Below, one piece after another: positions 27,094 through 35,510 of a DNA stretch of 64,000 nucleotides (its first letter is position 1; the number at the start of each line of letters is the position of its first letter). This stretch comes from QFNR01 sp043842855 (GTDB taxonomy: Bacteria; Pseudomonadota; Gammaproteobacteria; Burkholderiales; Neisseriaceae): assembly GCA_043842855.1 (NCBI GenBank), contig JBBPJF010000001.1, positions 62,001 to 126,000 of the forward strand, written 5' to 3'. The translations under genes were made by a program, and so were the position numbers. The notes under the pieces were generated by a model. It worked only from the letters and a program-made list of their open reading frames with translations, was not told the DNA's origin and made no database searches.

Positions 27094-27819
27094 ATGCAAG
27101 CGTTTACTTTAACTGTTTCCAATATTAATAAAACTATTCAAAAAAAAGCTATAGTGAAAGATGTTTCTCTTTCATTACAAAGTAGTCAGATTGTAGGTCT
27201 GTTAGGGCCAAACGGAGCTGGAAAAACTACACTTTTTTATACTATAGTAGGCTTGATCGCTGCTGATTCGGGTTCTATTCACTTAAATGGGATAGACCTG
27301 GTCCGTTTACCTATCCACGAACGGGCTCAGCTAGGATTAGGATACCTTCCACAGGAAGCCTCCATTTTCAGAAACCTCAATGTAGAAAATAATATCCTCG
27401 CTATCTTACAGTTGCATTATCCAAAAACGGAAATAAAAGCGCGTCTCGAAGAGTTGCTGGAGGAACTTAGTATCTCTCACATTAGACATGCGATGGGGCT
27501 CTCTATTTCTGGGGGGGAGAGAAGGAGAGTAGAAATCGCCCGAGCATTAGCCAGTAAACCTCGTTTTATTTTATTAGATGAACCATTCGCCGGAGTAGAC
27601 CCCCTGTCTATTTCAGATATACAACAGCTCATTCTCTTTCTTAAACAGAGAAAAATTGGTGTGTTGATCACCGATCATAACGTTAGAGAGACGTTAAAAA
27701 TCTGCGATTACACCTATATCATTAACAATGGTCAAGTTCTGGCAGAAGGTACGGCCAATGAGCTAATTAATAACGAAACAGTCAGAAAGGTCTACCTGGG
27801 CCACCAATTCAGCCTGTAA
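27094..27819 (+). CDS. lptB: LPS export ABC transporter ATPase LptB
   Basis: The cytoplasmic ATPase that powers LPS extraction by LptB2FG. Its 241 aa equal the E. coli length. Walker A is GPNGAGKTTLFYTIVG (near 38), the Q loop is GYLPQEASIFRNL, the signature motif is SISGGERRRVEIARALA (near 137), Walker B is FILLDEPFAGVDP (near 158) and the switch His is in ITDHNVRETL. GERRRVEIARAL and FRNLNVENNI are typical of LptB. It is the last gene of the LPS unit. In many proteobacteria rpoN and hpf follow here; in this window the convergent nuoN gene comes instead, 25 bp away. Confidence 0.96.
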   Translation: MQAFTLTVSNINKTIQKKAIVKDVSLSLQSSQIVGLLGPNGAGKTTLFYTIVGLIAADSGSIHLNGIDLVRLPIHERAQLGLGYLPQEASIFRNLNVENNILAILQLHYPKTEIKARLEELLEELSISHIRHAMGLSISGGERRRVEIARALASKPRFILLDEPFAGVDPLSISDIQQLILFLKQRKIGVLITDHNVRETLKICDYTYIINNGQVLAEGTANELINNETVRKVYLGHQFSL

Positions 27820-27844
27820 CTCTCCATCCATGCCAAATCAATCA

Positions 27845-29377
27845 TTAACTAAACTGAAACAGATATTGACAAACTTTCGCAATCGGTTCGGGATAAATGC
27901 CCAGTACCAATAAACTTAAACTAGTCAACACCAAGAATACTTTACCAGATAGAGAAAAATCTAGAGTAAGAGCAGAACGGTCAGATCTTTCATTTGCTTC
28001 AAAGTACATTACTTTAACTATTCGTAAATAATAAAATGCACCAATCAGTGACATTAGTACAGAGAAAATAGAAAGTTTCAACCAACCCAAAGCTAACATA
28101 GCTTTAATTACATAAAACTTAGAATAAAAGCCTACCAAAGGAGGTATTCCCGCCATAGAAAACATAGCTAATAACATGAGAAAAGCTAAAATTGGATGGC
28201 GATTATTAAGCCCAGATAGGTCAGACAGGTTAGCACAATCATTTTCCTTCGTAGAAAGGGCTATTAAAATCCCAAAGGCTACCAGTACCATACTCATATA
28301 AGTGATCATATAGAATAAAGCACTATATGCACCTACATCGCTAACACCAGCAAGGATCTTTGTATTAGCAGCATGTGCAGATAAGCCCAATAGAACAAAA
28401 CCCATATGCGCCACAGTTGAGTAACCCAACATACGTTTTACATTAGTCTGTAGTACAGCTGCAATGTTTCCTACCAGCAAAGAAAGAATAGCCAAGCCTT
28501 GTAGCATCCCTCCCCAATCTGCTGAATACGCTCCTAAAGACTGACTCAATATTCTATAAGCAAAAATAACGATAGCTATTTTGGGAGTGGATCCAACTAA
28601 TAAAGCCACCGGGGTGGGAGCGCCCTCATATACGTCTGGCACCCACATATGGAAGGGGGCAGCTCCGAACTTAAATGTAATCCCTACGACAACAAATACT
28701 ACTCCTAACAGCAACAGTATGTGTCTCGAGAAATCTCCTGCTTGAGTCGTCTGCAAAACCTGGGATATGTCTAAACTTCCCGTTGCTCCATACACCATAG
28801 AGATACCAAACAGCAAAATACCAGACGCCAAGGAGCCCAACACAAAATATTTCAAAGCAGCTTCAGTTGCTAGTAAAGATTCCCTTTGGAGGGCAATAAT
28901 AGCATATAGGGCCAGTGACAGAAGTTCTAGACCAATGAATAACAATACATAGTTACTAGAACTAACCATAACATTGGCTCCCAGCACAGCAAATAAGGTT
29001 AATAGATAAAACTCTCCCCTATATAGTGCTTTCTGCTTTAAATATTGCCGGGAAAAAATAAGTACCAGAAAAGTTAAACTATATATCAATAACTTAGAAA
29101 TATTGGCTAAAGAATCATTTACTACTGTATGCTCAAAAGCAAAGATTGGTTTGCCATACCTTGCTTGTACCATGGTAAGCAGCAGCTGAGCGCAAAAAAC
29201 CACTACCAGTCCTAGTAAAGTAGTCTTTTCAGTTAAGCTACGCCAAGTTTTTATAGCAAATAAATCCACTAACAGTACTAGGCCCAGCCATACTAATAAA
29301 ATAATATCCGGGAACAATACTAGCCACTTGGAAGATAGTCCCTCGAATGCGGACAAGTTTGACCATAAGTCCATCAT
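27845..29377 (-). CDS. nuoN: NADH-quinone oxidoreductase subunit N
   Basis: One of the three antiporter-like proton-pumping subunits of complex I, with about 14 transmembrane helices in 510 aa. The conserved helix GAAPFHMWVPDVYEGAPTPV (near residue 240) and the proton-path Lys in KFGAAPFH support NuoN. KRMLGYSTVAHMGFVLLG (near 315) is the family motif. It is the last gene of the nuo operon, 12 bp after nuoM. No terminator is visible in the 25 bp before the convergent lptB, so transcripts may overlap. Confidence 0.96.
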   Translation of the reverse strand: MMDLWSNLSAFEGLSSKWLVLFPDIILLVWLGLVLLVDLFAIKTWRSLTEKTTLLGLVVVFCAQLLLTMVQARYGKPIFAFEHTVVNDSLANISKLLIYSLTFLVLIFSRQYLKQKALYRGEFYLLTLFAVLGANVMVSSSNYVLLFIGLELLSLALYAIIALQRESLLATEAALKYFVLGSLASGILLFGISMVYGATGSLDISQVLQTTQAGDFSRHILLLLGVVFVVVGITFKFGAAPFHMWVPDVYEGAPTPVALLVGSTPKIAIVIFAYRILSQSLGAYSADWGGMLQGLAILSLLVGNIAAVLQTNVKRMLGYSTVAHMGFVLLGLSAHAANTKILAGVSDVGAYSALFYMITYMSMVLVAFGILIALSTKENDCANLSDLSGLNNRHPILAFLMLLAMFSMAGIPPLVGFYSKFYVIKAMLALGWLKLSIFSVLMSLIGAFYYLRIVKVMYFEANERSDRSALTLDFSLSGKVFLVLTSLSLLVLGIYPEPIAKVCQYLFQFS

Positions 29378-29389
29378 CGAAAATCCTTG

Positions 29390-30883
29390 TTAAATCTTAG
29401 TTTGTGAAGTAAGCATTATCAGATGACTAACTGATGCATCCAATAATTGAGTGAACATATATGGATATAAGCCCATCCCCATAACTGCAAGCATTAGTAT
29501 GGAAAGTATCATACATTCACGCACGTTAATGTCTTTCAATTCGGCAACTTGTGCATTCGCTACTTCACCGAAAACTACGCGCTTATACATCCAGAGTGTA
29601 TAGCCCGCCCCTAATATTAAAGTCAGTGCAGCTAATGCCCCAACGATGAAATTAGTCTGCACCGCACCCATAATCACCATAAATTCGCCCACAAATCCAG
29701 AGGTCCCCGGAAGACCAGAATTTGCCATACAAAACAGTAACATGAAGGCAGCGAACCATGGCATACGATTCGCTACACCTCCATAGTCAGCTATATTCCG
29801 AGTGTGCACTCGATCATATAAAACCCCAATACACATAAAAAGAGCTGCAGATACAAACCCATGTGAAACCATTTGTACCAGCGCACCCTCTAAACCTAGC
29901 CGGTTCAACTCCATCCCGGTAAATAAAAAACTTCCTAAAGTTACGAAACCCATATGACTAATAGAAGAATAAGCTACCAATTTCTTCATATCTGTTTGAA
30001 CTAAAGCCACCAAACCAATATAAATTACCGCAATCAACGATAAGACAATTACGATAGGGGCCATGTAGCGAGAAGCATCCGGCAAAATTGGTAATACAAA
30101 CCTTAAAAAGCCATAACCACCAATTTTAAGTGTGATAGCGGCTAGCACCATAGAACCACCCGTTGGCGCTTCTACATGAGCATCGGGTAGCCACGTATGT
30201 ACGGGCCACATAGGTACTTTGACTGCAAAAGATAAGAAAAAAGCAAGAAAAAGCAGACATTGAACTCCCAGACTTAAATTTGCGATGCGGTAAAAATCTA
30301 ATATTTCAAAACTACCATCGGCTAAGTAAGACAGGGAAATCAGTGCTACCAGCATTAACAGAGAGCCAAGTAGAGTATAGAGGAAGAATTTAATGGAAGC
30401 GTATACCCTCCTCGGCCCTCCCCAAACGCCTATGATTAAATACATGGGGATAAGCATGCCCTCAAAAAAAACATAAAATAAGAGAGCATTCAAGGAGGCA
30501 AAGCTACCATTAATCAAGCCTGACATGATAAGGAAAGCCGCCATATACTGTGAAACATTTTTCTTTATTACTTCCCATCCGGCTAAAATGACTAGGAAAG
30601 TGATAAAGCTATTCAGTAAAATAAATAAAACTGAAAGTCCATCTACACCCAAATGATAATTCAACTGAAAAGTGGGTAGCCAGCTATACTTTTCTTCAAA
30701 CTGCATTTGAGCGGTTGTAGAATCAAAGCGCAAATATAGCGGTAAGGCCACCAAGAAACCTAACAAACTTCCTAGCAAGGCTAAGCTTTTTGGCAGCCAA
30801 GCTCGGATATCTTTTCCTAGCAACAGCACCAATATCCCCATAAAAATGGGTAACCAAATGACTAAACTTAAAATATGACTCAT
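29390..30883 (-). CDS. nuoM: NADH-quinone oxidoreductase subunit M
   Basis: A 497-aa antiporter-like membrane subunit of complex I. It shows LNYHLGVDGLSVLFILLNSF near residue 78, the essential-Glu helix FYVFFEGMLIPMYLIIGVWGG near 140, VKVPMWPVHTWLPDAHVEAPT near 225 and KKLVAYSSISHMGFVTLG near 305. All are diagnostic of NuoM. It lies 17 bp after nuoL and 12 bp before nuoN. Confidence 0.97.
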   Translation of the reverse strand: MSHILSLVIWLPIFMGILVLLLGKDIRAWLPKSLALLGSLLGFLVALPLYLRFDSTTAQMQFEEKYSWLPTFQLNYHLGVDGLSVLFILLNSFITFLVILAGWEVIKKNVSQYMAAFLIMSGLINGSFASLNALLFYVFFEGMLIPMYLIIGVWGGPRRVYASIKFFLYTLLGSLLMLVALISLSYLADGSFEILDFYRIANLSLGVQCLLFLAFFLSFAVKVPMWPVHTWLPDAHVEAPTGGSMVLAAITLKIGGYGFLRFVLPILPDASRYMAPIVIVLSLIAVIYIGLVALVQTDMKKLVAYSSISHMGFVTLGSFLFTGMELNRLGLEGALVQMVSHGFVSAALFMCIGVLYDRVHTRNIADYGGVANRMPWFAAFMLLFCMANSGLPGTSGFVGEFMVIMGAVQTNFIVGALAALTLILGAGYTLWMYKRVVFGEVANAQVAELKDINVRECMILSILMLAVMGMGLYPYMFTQLLDASVSHLIMLTSQTKI

Positions 30884-30900
30884 GTCTTCTTACCCAATTT

Positions 30901-32931
30901 TTACAAGTATGTTTTAACTAATACTGGATAAAACCATAAAAACATTAAAAGTAACAATCCAAGTACCATTACGGTAGCATAGGTATAAACAAATCCTGTT
31001 TGGACCTTCTTAAGAGTTCTAGAAAAAACCGAAACCAACTTTGCACTACCATTCACCAGTCCGGTATCAATCAGCAGGACATCCCCAACTTTCCAAAAGA
31101 ATTTTCCCAATTGCTGTGCACCTTTTACCCACACGGTGTAGTAGAGCTCATCAAGGTAATATTTTTTATCGAGCAGGATATAAACAGGTCTAACTACCTG
31201 CATAACCTTTGCTGGCCAAGTTGGGAAAACACTATAAAGAAGAAAAGCTGTTCCCACTCCAGCTAGCGCCAAATAAAAAGGCAAACTTAGAAAACCCTTT
31301 AGCCCTGCAGAGAAGGCCCCCTCAAAGTGTGCGCGTATAGAATCCATTGCTGGATGATTTAACCCATTAATCTGTATGGCTTGGGTAAAAAATTTACCTG
31401 TAAGCAGAGGTTTACTAGCTAGATAACCTATTACTAATGAAGGAATAGCTAATAAAATCAAAGGCAATGTCATTGTCCAAGGACTCTCTTTAGGGTCCTG
31501 ATGCGGCTCTAGCCCATGATGATGGGTGGCTGAATGCTTCGTAAGACAAAACTGTTTCCAACGCTCTTTGCCATGAAAAACTAAGAAATATAAACGAAAA
31601 GAATACAGGGCTGTCACAAATACGCTCACTACTAAACACCAGTACGCAATGTGCGCTCCTGTCAAGGAAGAGAAGTGTACCGCTTCTATAATAGAATCCT
31701 TAGAGTAAAAGCCAGAAAAGAACGGCAAACCAATTAAAGATAGACTACCTATTAACATAGTAAACCAGGTAATAGGCATGTATTTGATCAACCCACCCAT
31801 TCGCCTCATATCCTGCTCGTGATGCATTCCAATGATGACAGAACCTGCTCCTAAAAACAGTAATGCTTTGAAAAATGCATGGGTCATTACATGAAACATA
31901 GCTATTGGATAGGCTGAAACTCCTAACGCCACCACCATATAACCCAATTGTGAGAGTGTAGAATAAGCTACAACTCTTTTAATGTCATTTTGTACTATTC
32001 CAAGGAAGCCCATAAACAAAGCTGTTATAGAGCCAATTACAATAATAAAACTCAAAGCTGTATCAGAGTGTTCATAAAGTGGAGACATCCTTGAAACCAT
32101 AAAGATTCCTGCCGTCACCATAGTTGCGGCATGTATCAGTGCTGAAATGGGGGTGGGGCCTTCCATAGAATCTGGTAACCATACATGTAAGGGAAATTGC
32201 GCTGACTTACCCATAGCCCCTACGAATAATAAAACACAGACCACAGTAAGCAAATTCCAGTGTAGACCAGGAATAAGCTCGATTGAAGTTCCATAATAGG
32301 CAGAAGCTGCTTGGAATACAGCATTATAATCTAGTCCCACTTTGAAATAGGCTAGTATTAGAGCTATACCTAACAAGAAACCAAAATCACCGACTCTATT
32401 GACCAAAAAAGCTTTTAAATTAGCAAAAATAGCAGTAGGTTTCTTAAACCAGAAACCAATCAATAAATAAGAGACTAACCCTACCGCCTCCCAACCAAAA
32501 AATAGTTGAACAAAATTATTGCTCATCACTAAGACAAGCATAGCAAAAGTAAATAAGGAGATATAACTAAAGAAACGTTGGTAACCCGGATCACCCTTCA
32601 TATAACCAATAGTGTAAACGTGGACTAACAGGGAGACAGTAGTCACCACGACCATCATCAGCGCAGTTAATTGATCTACTAAAAAACCTATAGAAAAAGA
32701 TATCCCTCTACCAGCTACCAGCCAGGTATAAAGATTTTGGTTAAATACCTCCGCTTTGCCCTGGATAAATGCATACAAAACGCTAATAGATAAACTAGCG
32801 GATACCAACAAACCGAGGATAGTAACCGTATGTGCACCTATTTTACCGATAAACCTACCTAATAATCCTGCTAACAAGGACCCCAGTAAGGGGGTTAAAA
32901 CGATCAACAGGTATACATGCATTTTATCCAT
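30901..32931 (-). CDS. nuoL: NADH-quinone oxidoreductase subunit L
   Basis: The largest antiporter-like subunit of complex I (676 aa; E. coli 613), carrying the long lateral helix at its C-terminus. Motifs are FSYISLFTFAMLVLVMSNNF and FGWEAVGLVSYLLIGFW (near 125-160), KSAQFPLHVWLPDSMEGPTPISALIHAATMV (split across about 245-275) and KRVVAYSTLSQLGYMVVA (near 320). The His-rich stretch KHSATHHHGLE near 465 is in a loop before the last helices. It lies 19 bp after nuoK. Confidence 0.97.
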   Translation of the reverse strand: MDKMHVYLLIVLTPLLGSLLAGLLGRFIGKIGAHTVTILGLLVSASLSISVLYAFIQGKAEVFNQNLYTWLVAGRGISFSIGFLVDQLTALMMVVVTTVSLLVHVYTIGYMKGDPGYQRFFSYISLFTFAMLVLVMSNNFVQLFFGWEAVGLVSYLLIGFWFKKPTAIFANLKAFLVNRVGDFGFLLGIALILAYFKVGLDYNAVFQAASAYYGTSIELIPGLHWNLLTVVCVLLFVGAMGKSAQFPLHVWLPDSMEGPTPISALIHAATMVTAGIFMVSRMSPLYEHSDTALSFIIVIGSITALFMGFLGIVQNDIKRVVAYSTLSQLGYMVVALGVSAYPIAMFHVMTHAFFKALLFLGAGSVIIGMHHEQDMRRMGGLIKYMPITWFTMLIGSLSLIGLPFFSGFYSKDSIIEAVHFSSLTGAHIAYWCLVVSVFVTALYSFRLYFLVFHGKERWKQFCLTKHSATHHHGLEPHQDPKESPWTMTLPLILLAIPSLVIGYLASKPLLTGKFFTQAIQINGLNHPAMDSIRAHFEGAFSAGLKGFLSLPFYLALAGVGTAFLLYSVFPTWPAKVMQVVRPVYILLDKKYYLDELYYTVWVKGAQQLGKFFWKVGDVLLIDTGLVNGSAKLVSVFSRTLKKVQTGFVYTYATVMVLGLLLLMFLWFYPVLVKTYL

Positions 32932-32950
32932 AACTATAACTTTCTAATAC

Positions 32951-33259
32951 CTAGCCTTTGAGACGATTTAACTCTTTAACATTAATACTCTTACGATTTC
33001 TATATACCAGAACAATTATAGCTAGGCCTATCGCTGATTCCGTAGCTGCCACTGTCAGAATAAAGAAAACAAATATTTGCCCATGGAGATCGTTAAGATA
33101 CCTCGAGAAGGCAAGAAAATTATAGTTGACCGATAACAACATCAATTCTATTGACATTAGTAAAATCAAGACATTCTTTCTATTCATAAAAATACCCATG
33201 ACAGATATTCCAAATAAAAGTGTTGACAAGACTAAATAATGCGTTAATGTTATTGCCAT
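32951..33259 (-). CDS. nuoK: NADH-quinone oxidoreductase subunit K
   Basis: A small three-helix membrane subunit of 102 aa, similar in size to E. coli NuoK (100 aa). The intramembrane Glu residues of the proton path are in LLMSIELMLLSVNYNFLAF (near 36) and TVAATESAIGLAIIV (near 72). The gene is separated from nuoJ by one base, implying coupled translation. Confidence 0.97.
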   Translation of the reverse strand: MAITLTHYLVLSTLLFGISVMGIFMNRKNVLILLMSIELMLLSVNYNFLAFSRYLNDLHGQIFVFFILTVAATESAIGLAIIVLVYRNRKSINVKELNRLKG

Positions 33260-33260
33260 G

Positions 33261-33962
33261 TTAAGGGTTCCTTGCTTTATGCTCAGGTAAAACTAGCTTG
33301 GGATCGCTCTTATCTTTGCTTTGGGTATTACCTTCCTTCACTTCCTTGCTTAACTCTGATTCTGGGAAATTCTCTAGAACTTGAATTCTTCCTACGCGAG
33401 GATCTACTTTAACTTGATCCTTCGGAGCTATTCGCTTAGAAATAACCTTTCGGCGTTGCACTAAAGCGATAGCTGCAACCATACCCAATAATAACAGTAC
33501 CGCTGCTAGTTCAAACGCTACAACGTATGCATTGCTATAGAGTAAATGCCCTATAGCTTTAACCGAATTGTAGTCCGCCGGTAAATCCTTAAACTGATTA
33601 ATGGAAGCTATTCCAGACTGTGGATTAACCAAAATCAAAATAAGCAGCAAAGAAACAGCAATTCCCACTAAAAAGGAAAGAGGCAAATTTTTCCAGAATC
33701 CAGCCCTCATCGTTTCAATATCGATATTTAATAGCATTATTACAAATAAAAATAACACCATAACTGCTCCGACATACACTAACAGTAAGAGTATGCCTAA
33801 AAAAACCGCCTGCATTAAAATCCATTGAGCTGCTGCAAAGGTAAAACTAAGTACTAACCATAAAGCTGCTTTAACAGGATTTTTAGCTGTTACCACCTTA
33901 ACAGCAGCAAACAAAAGCCCCGCTGCAAATAAATAAAATAATACCGGAACCAAGTAACTCAT
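33261..33962 (-). CDS. nuoJ: NADH-quinone oxidoreductase subunit J
   Basis: A 233-aa membrane subunit with five transmembrane helices. NPVKAALWLVLSFTFAAAQWILMQAVFLGILLLLVYVGAV is split over residues about 28-68, and VYVGAVMVLFLFVIMLL is the conserved pi-bulge helix used in the A/D transition. After about residue 175 there is a charged, disordered tail (EVKEGNTQSKDKSDPKLVLPEHK), longer than in E. coli NuoJ (184 aa) but common in betaproteobacteria. Confidence 0.96.
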   Translation of the reverse strand: MSYLVPVLFYLFAAGLLFAAVKVVTAKNPVKAALWLVLSFTFAAAQWILMQAVFLGILLLLVYVGAVMVLFLFVIMLLNIDIETMRAGFWKNLPLSFLVGIAVSLLLILILVNPQSGIASINQFKDLPADYNSVKAIGHLLYSNAYVVAFELAAVLLLLGMVAAIALVQRRKVISKRIAPKDQVKVDPRVGRIQVLENFPESELSKEVKEGNTQSKDKSDPKLVLPEHKARNP

Positions 33963-33977
33963 CTTTATTTGACCCTC

Positions 33978-34460
33978 TTATCTGTAAGGCGCATCTTGCT
34001 CTTTACACCGCTTAATCTGAGGTTCATATCGGTCTCCTACAGCTAGCAGCATAGCTTTTGTATAATACAGATCTCCTTTTTTTTCTCCGTGGTATTGCAA
34101 AATAGGTGTCTCTACAATAGCATCTACAGGACAAGCCTCCTCACAGAAACCACAGAAAATACATTTAGTGAGATCAATATCATAGGTAGAAGTTCGACGC
34201 GTCCCATCATCTGCTTCCTTGACATCGATGGTGATGGCCATGGCAGGACAAACAGCTTCACACAACTTACAAGCAATGCAGCGCTCCTCTCCATCATCAT
34301 AGCGCATCTGGGCATGTAGTCCTCGAAATCTTACAGATTGAGGAATACTCTCCTCCGGGAACATAACAGTTTCTTTTTTAGTGAAGAATGCCTTTAGGGT
34401 TACCCACATACCATAGAGCAATTCCGTTAAAGCAAATGTTCTAAACCAACGAGACATCAT
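33978..34460 (-). CDS. nuoI: NADH-quinone oxidoreductase subunit I
   Basis: A 160-aa ferredoxin-like subunit carrying clusters N6a and N6b. The two 4Fe-4S motifs are CIACKLCEAVCP (near residue 61) and CIFCGFCEEACP (near 100), each followed by the usual distant Cys-Pro. The N-terminal amphipathic helix (SRWFRTFALTELLYGMWVTLKAF) packs on the membrane arm in known structures. Two adjacent ATGs (34460 and 34457) are possible, with AAGG upstream. Confidence 0.97.
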   Translation of the reverse strand: MMSRWFRTFALTELLYGMWVTLKAFFTKKETVMFPEESIPQSVRFRGLHAQMRYDDGEERCIACKLCEAVCPAMAITIDVKEADDGTRRTSTYDIDLTKCIFCGFCEEACPVDAIVETPILQYHGEKKGDLYYTKAMLLAVGDRYEPQIKRCKEQDAPYR

Positions 34461-34469
34461 TTTAAACCT

Positions 34470-35510
34470 TTATTTCCACGGTGAATAAGGAGTCAACATC
34501 CAACCAGCCACTAACACCAACCAAATCAAGCTAATAGGAATGAAAACTTTCCACCCTAATCTCATAATCTGATCATAACGGTATCGAGGGAAAGTAGCTC
34601 GAAACCAAAAGTAAACAAATAGCAAGACAGACATCTTAAGTAATAGCCAAAGGATACTCCCCTGCCCCACCCATCCCCAAGAAATGGGAAAAGGCGAGAG
34701 CCAACCTCCTAAAAATAATAGGCTTGCAATGACAGAAATCACCATCATGTTGATATATTCACTTAAGAAAAAAACTGCAAAAGCAAAACCTGAGTATTCT
34801 GTATGAAAACCAGCTACCAGCTCTGACTCTCCCTCTACGACATCAAATGGAGCACGGTTAGTTTCCGCTACTCCGGAAATAAAATATATGACAAACATGG
34901 GTAAAAGAGGTAACCAATTCCAGGAAAATAGTCCCCACGAGCCTTTTTGAACGTTCACCATATCAACAAAGTTCATACTAGCACTCACTAGCACCACGGA
35001 GAGGATAGCAAAGCCCATAGGTAACTCATAGGAGATCATTTGAGCCGAAGCACGCATAGAACCTAGAAATGAATACTTGGAATTAGAAGCCCATCCTCCT
35101 AGAATCACGCCATAAATCCCCCCTGAACTAAGTGCTAAGATATACAAAAGTCCTATATTTAGATTCGAGAGTATTAAATTTTCCGAGAAAGGAATCACAG
35201 CCCAAACCGCAAATGCAGGTAACAAAGTCACAATAGGGGCAAGCACGAATAATCCTCTATTTGCTGAACTTGGACGAATCACTTCCTTTATCAATAATTT
35301 GAATACGTCAGCAAATGGCTGTATCAAGCCAAAAGGCCCAGTGACGTTAGGGCCTACCCTGAGTTGCATGTAGCCAATTACTTTACGTTCGAAATAAGTT
35401 AAGTAAGCTACTGCTAAAATAAGGCATCCCATTAAAATACCAATTTTGAGCAATATTGAAAGGGTTAAACCTAATTGCGGTCCTAAAAAAGTCTGAAAGA
35501 ATGCATCCAT
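34470..35510 (-). CDS. nuoH: NADH-quinone oxidoreductase subunit H
   Basis: A 346-aa membrane subunit that forms the quinone chamber with NuoB and NuoD. Eight transmembrane helices are expected. Conserved loops are FERKVIGYMQLRVGPNVTGP (near 44), QPFADVFKLLIKE (near 66), GWASNSKYSFLGSMRASAQM (near 143) and NRAPFDVVEGESELVAGFHTEYSG (near 217-240), which holds the acidic residues next to the quinone site. Its start overlaps the nuoG stop by one base (TAATG). Confidence 0.97.
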   Translation of the reverse strand: MDAFFQTFLGPQLGLTLSILLKIGILMGCLILAVAYLTYFERKVIGYMQLRVGPNVTGPFGLIQPFADVFKLLIKEVIRPSSANRGLFVLAPIVTLLPAFAVWAVIPFSENLILSNLNIGLLYILALSSGGIYGVILGGWASNSKYSFLGSMRASAQMISYELPMGFAILSVVLVSASMNFVDMVNVQKGSWGLFSWNWLPLLPMFVIYFISGVAETNRAPFDVVEGESELVAGFHTEYSGFAFAVFFLSEYINMMVISVIASLLFLGGWLSPFPISWGWVGQGSILWLLLKMSVLLFVYFWFRATFPRYRYDQIMRLGWKVFIPISLIWLVLVAGWMLTPYSPWK

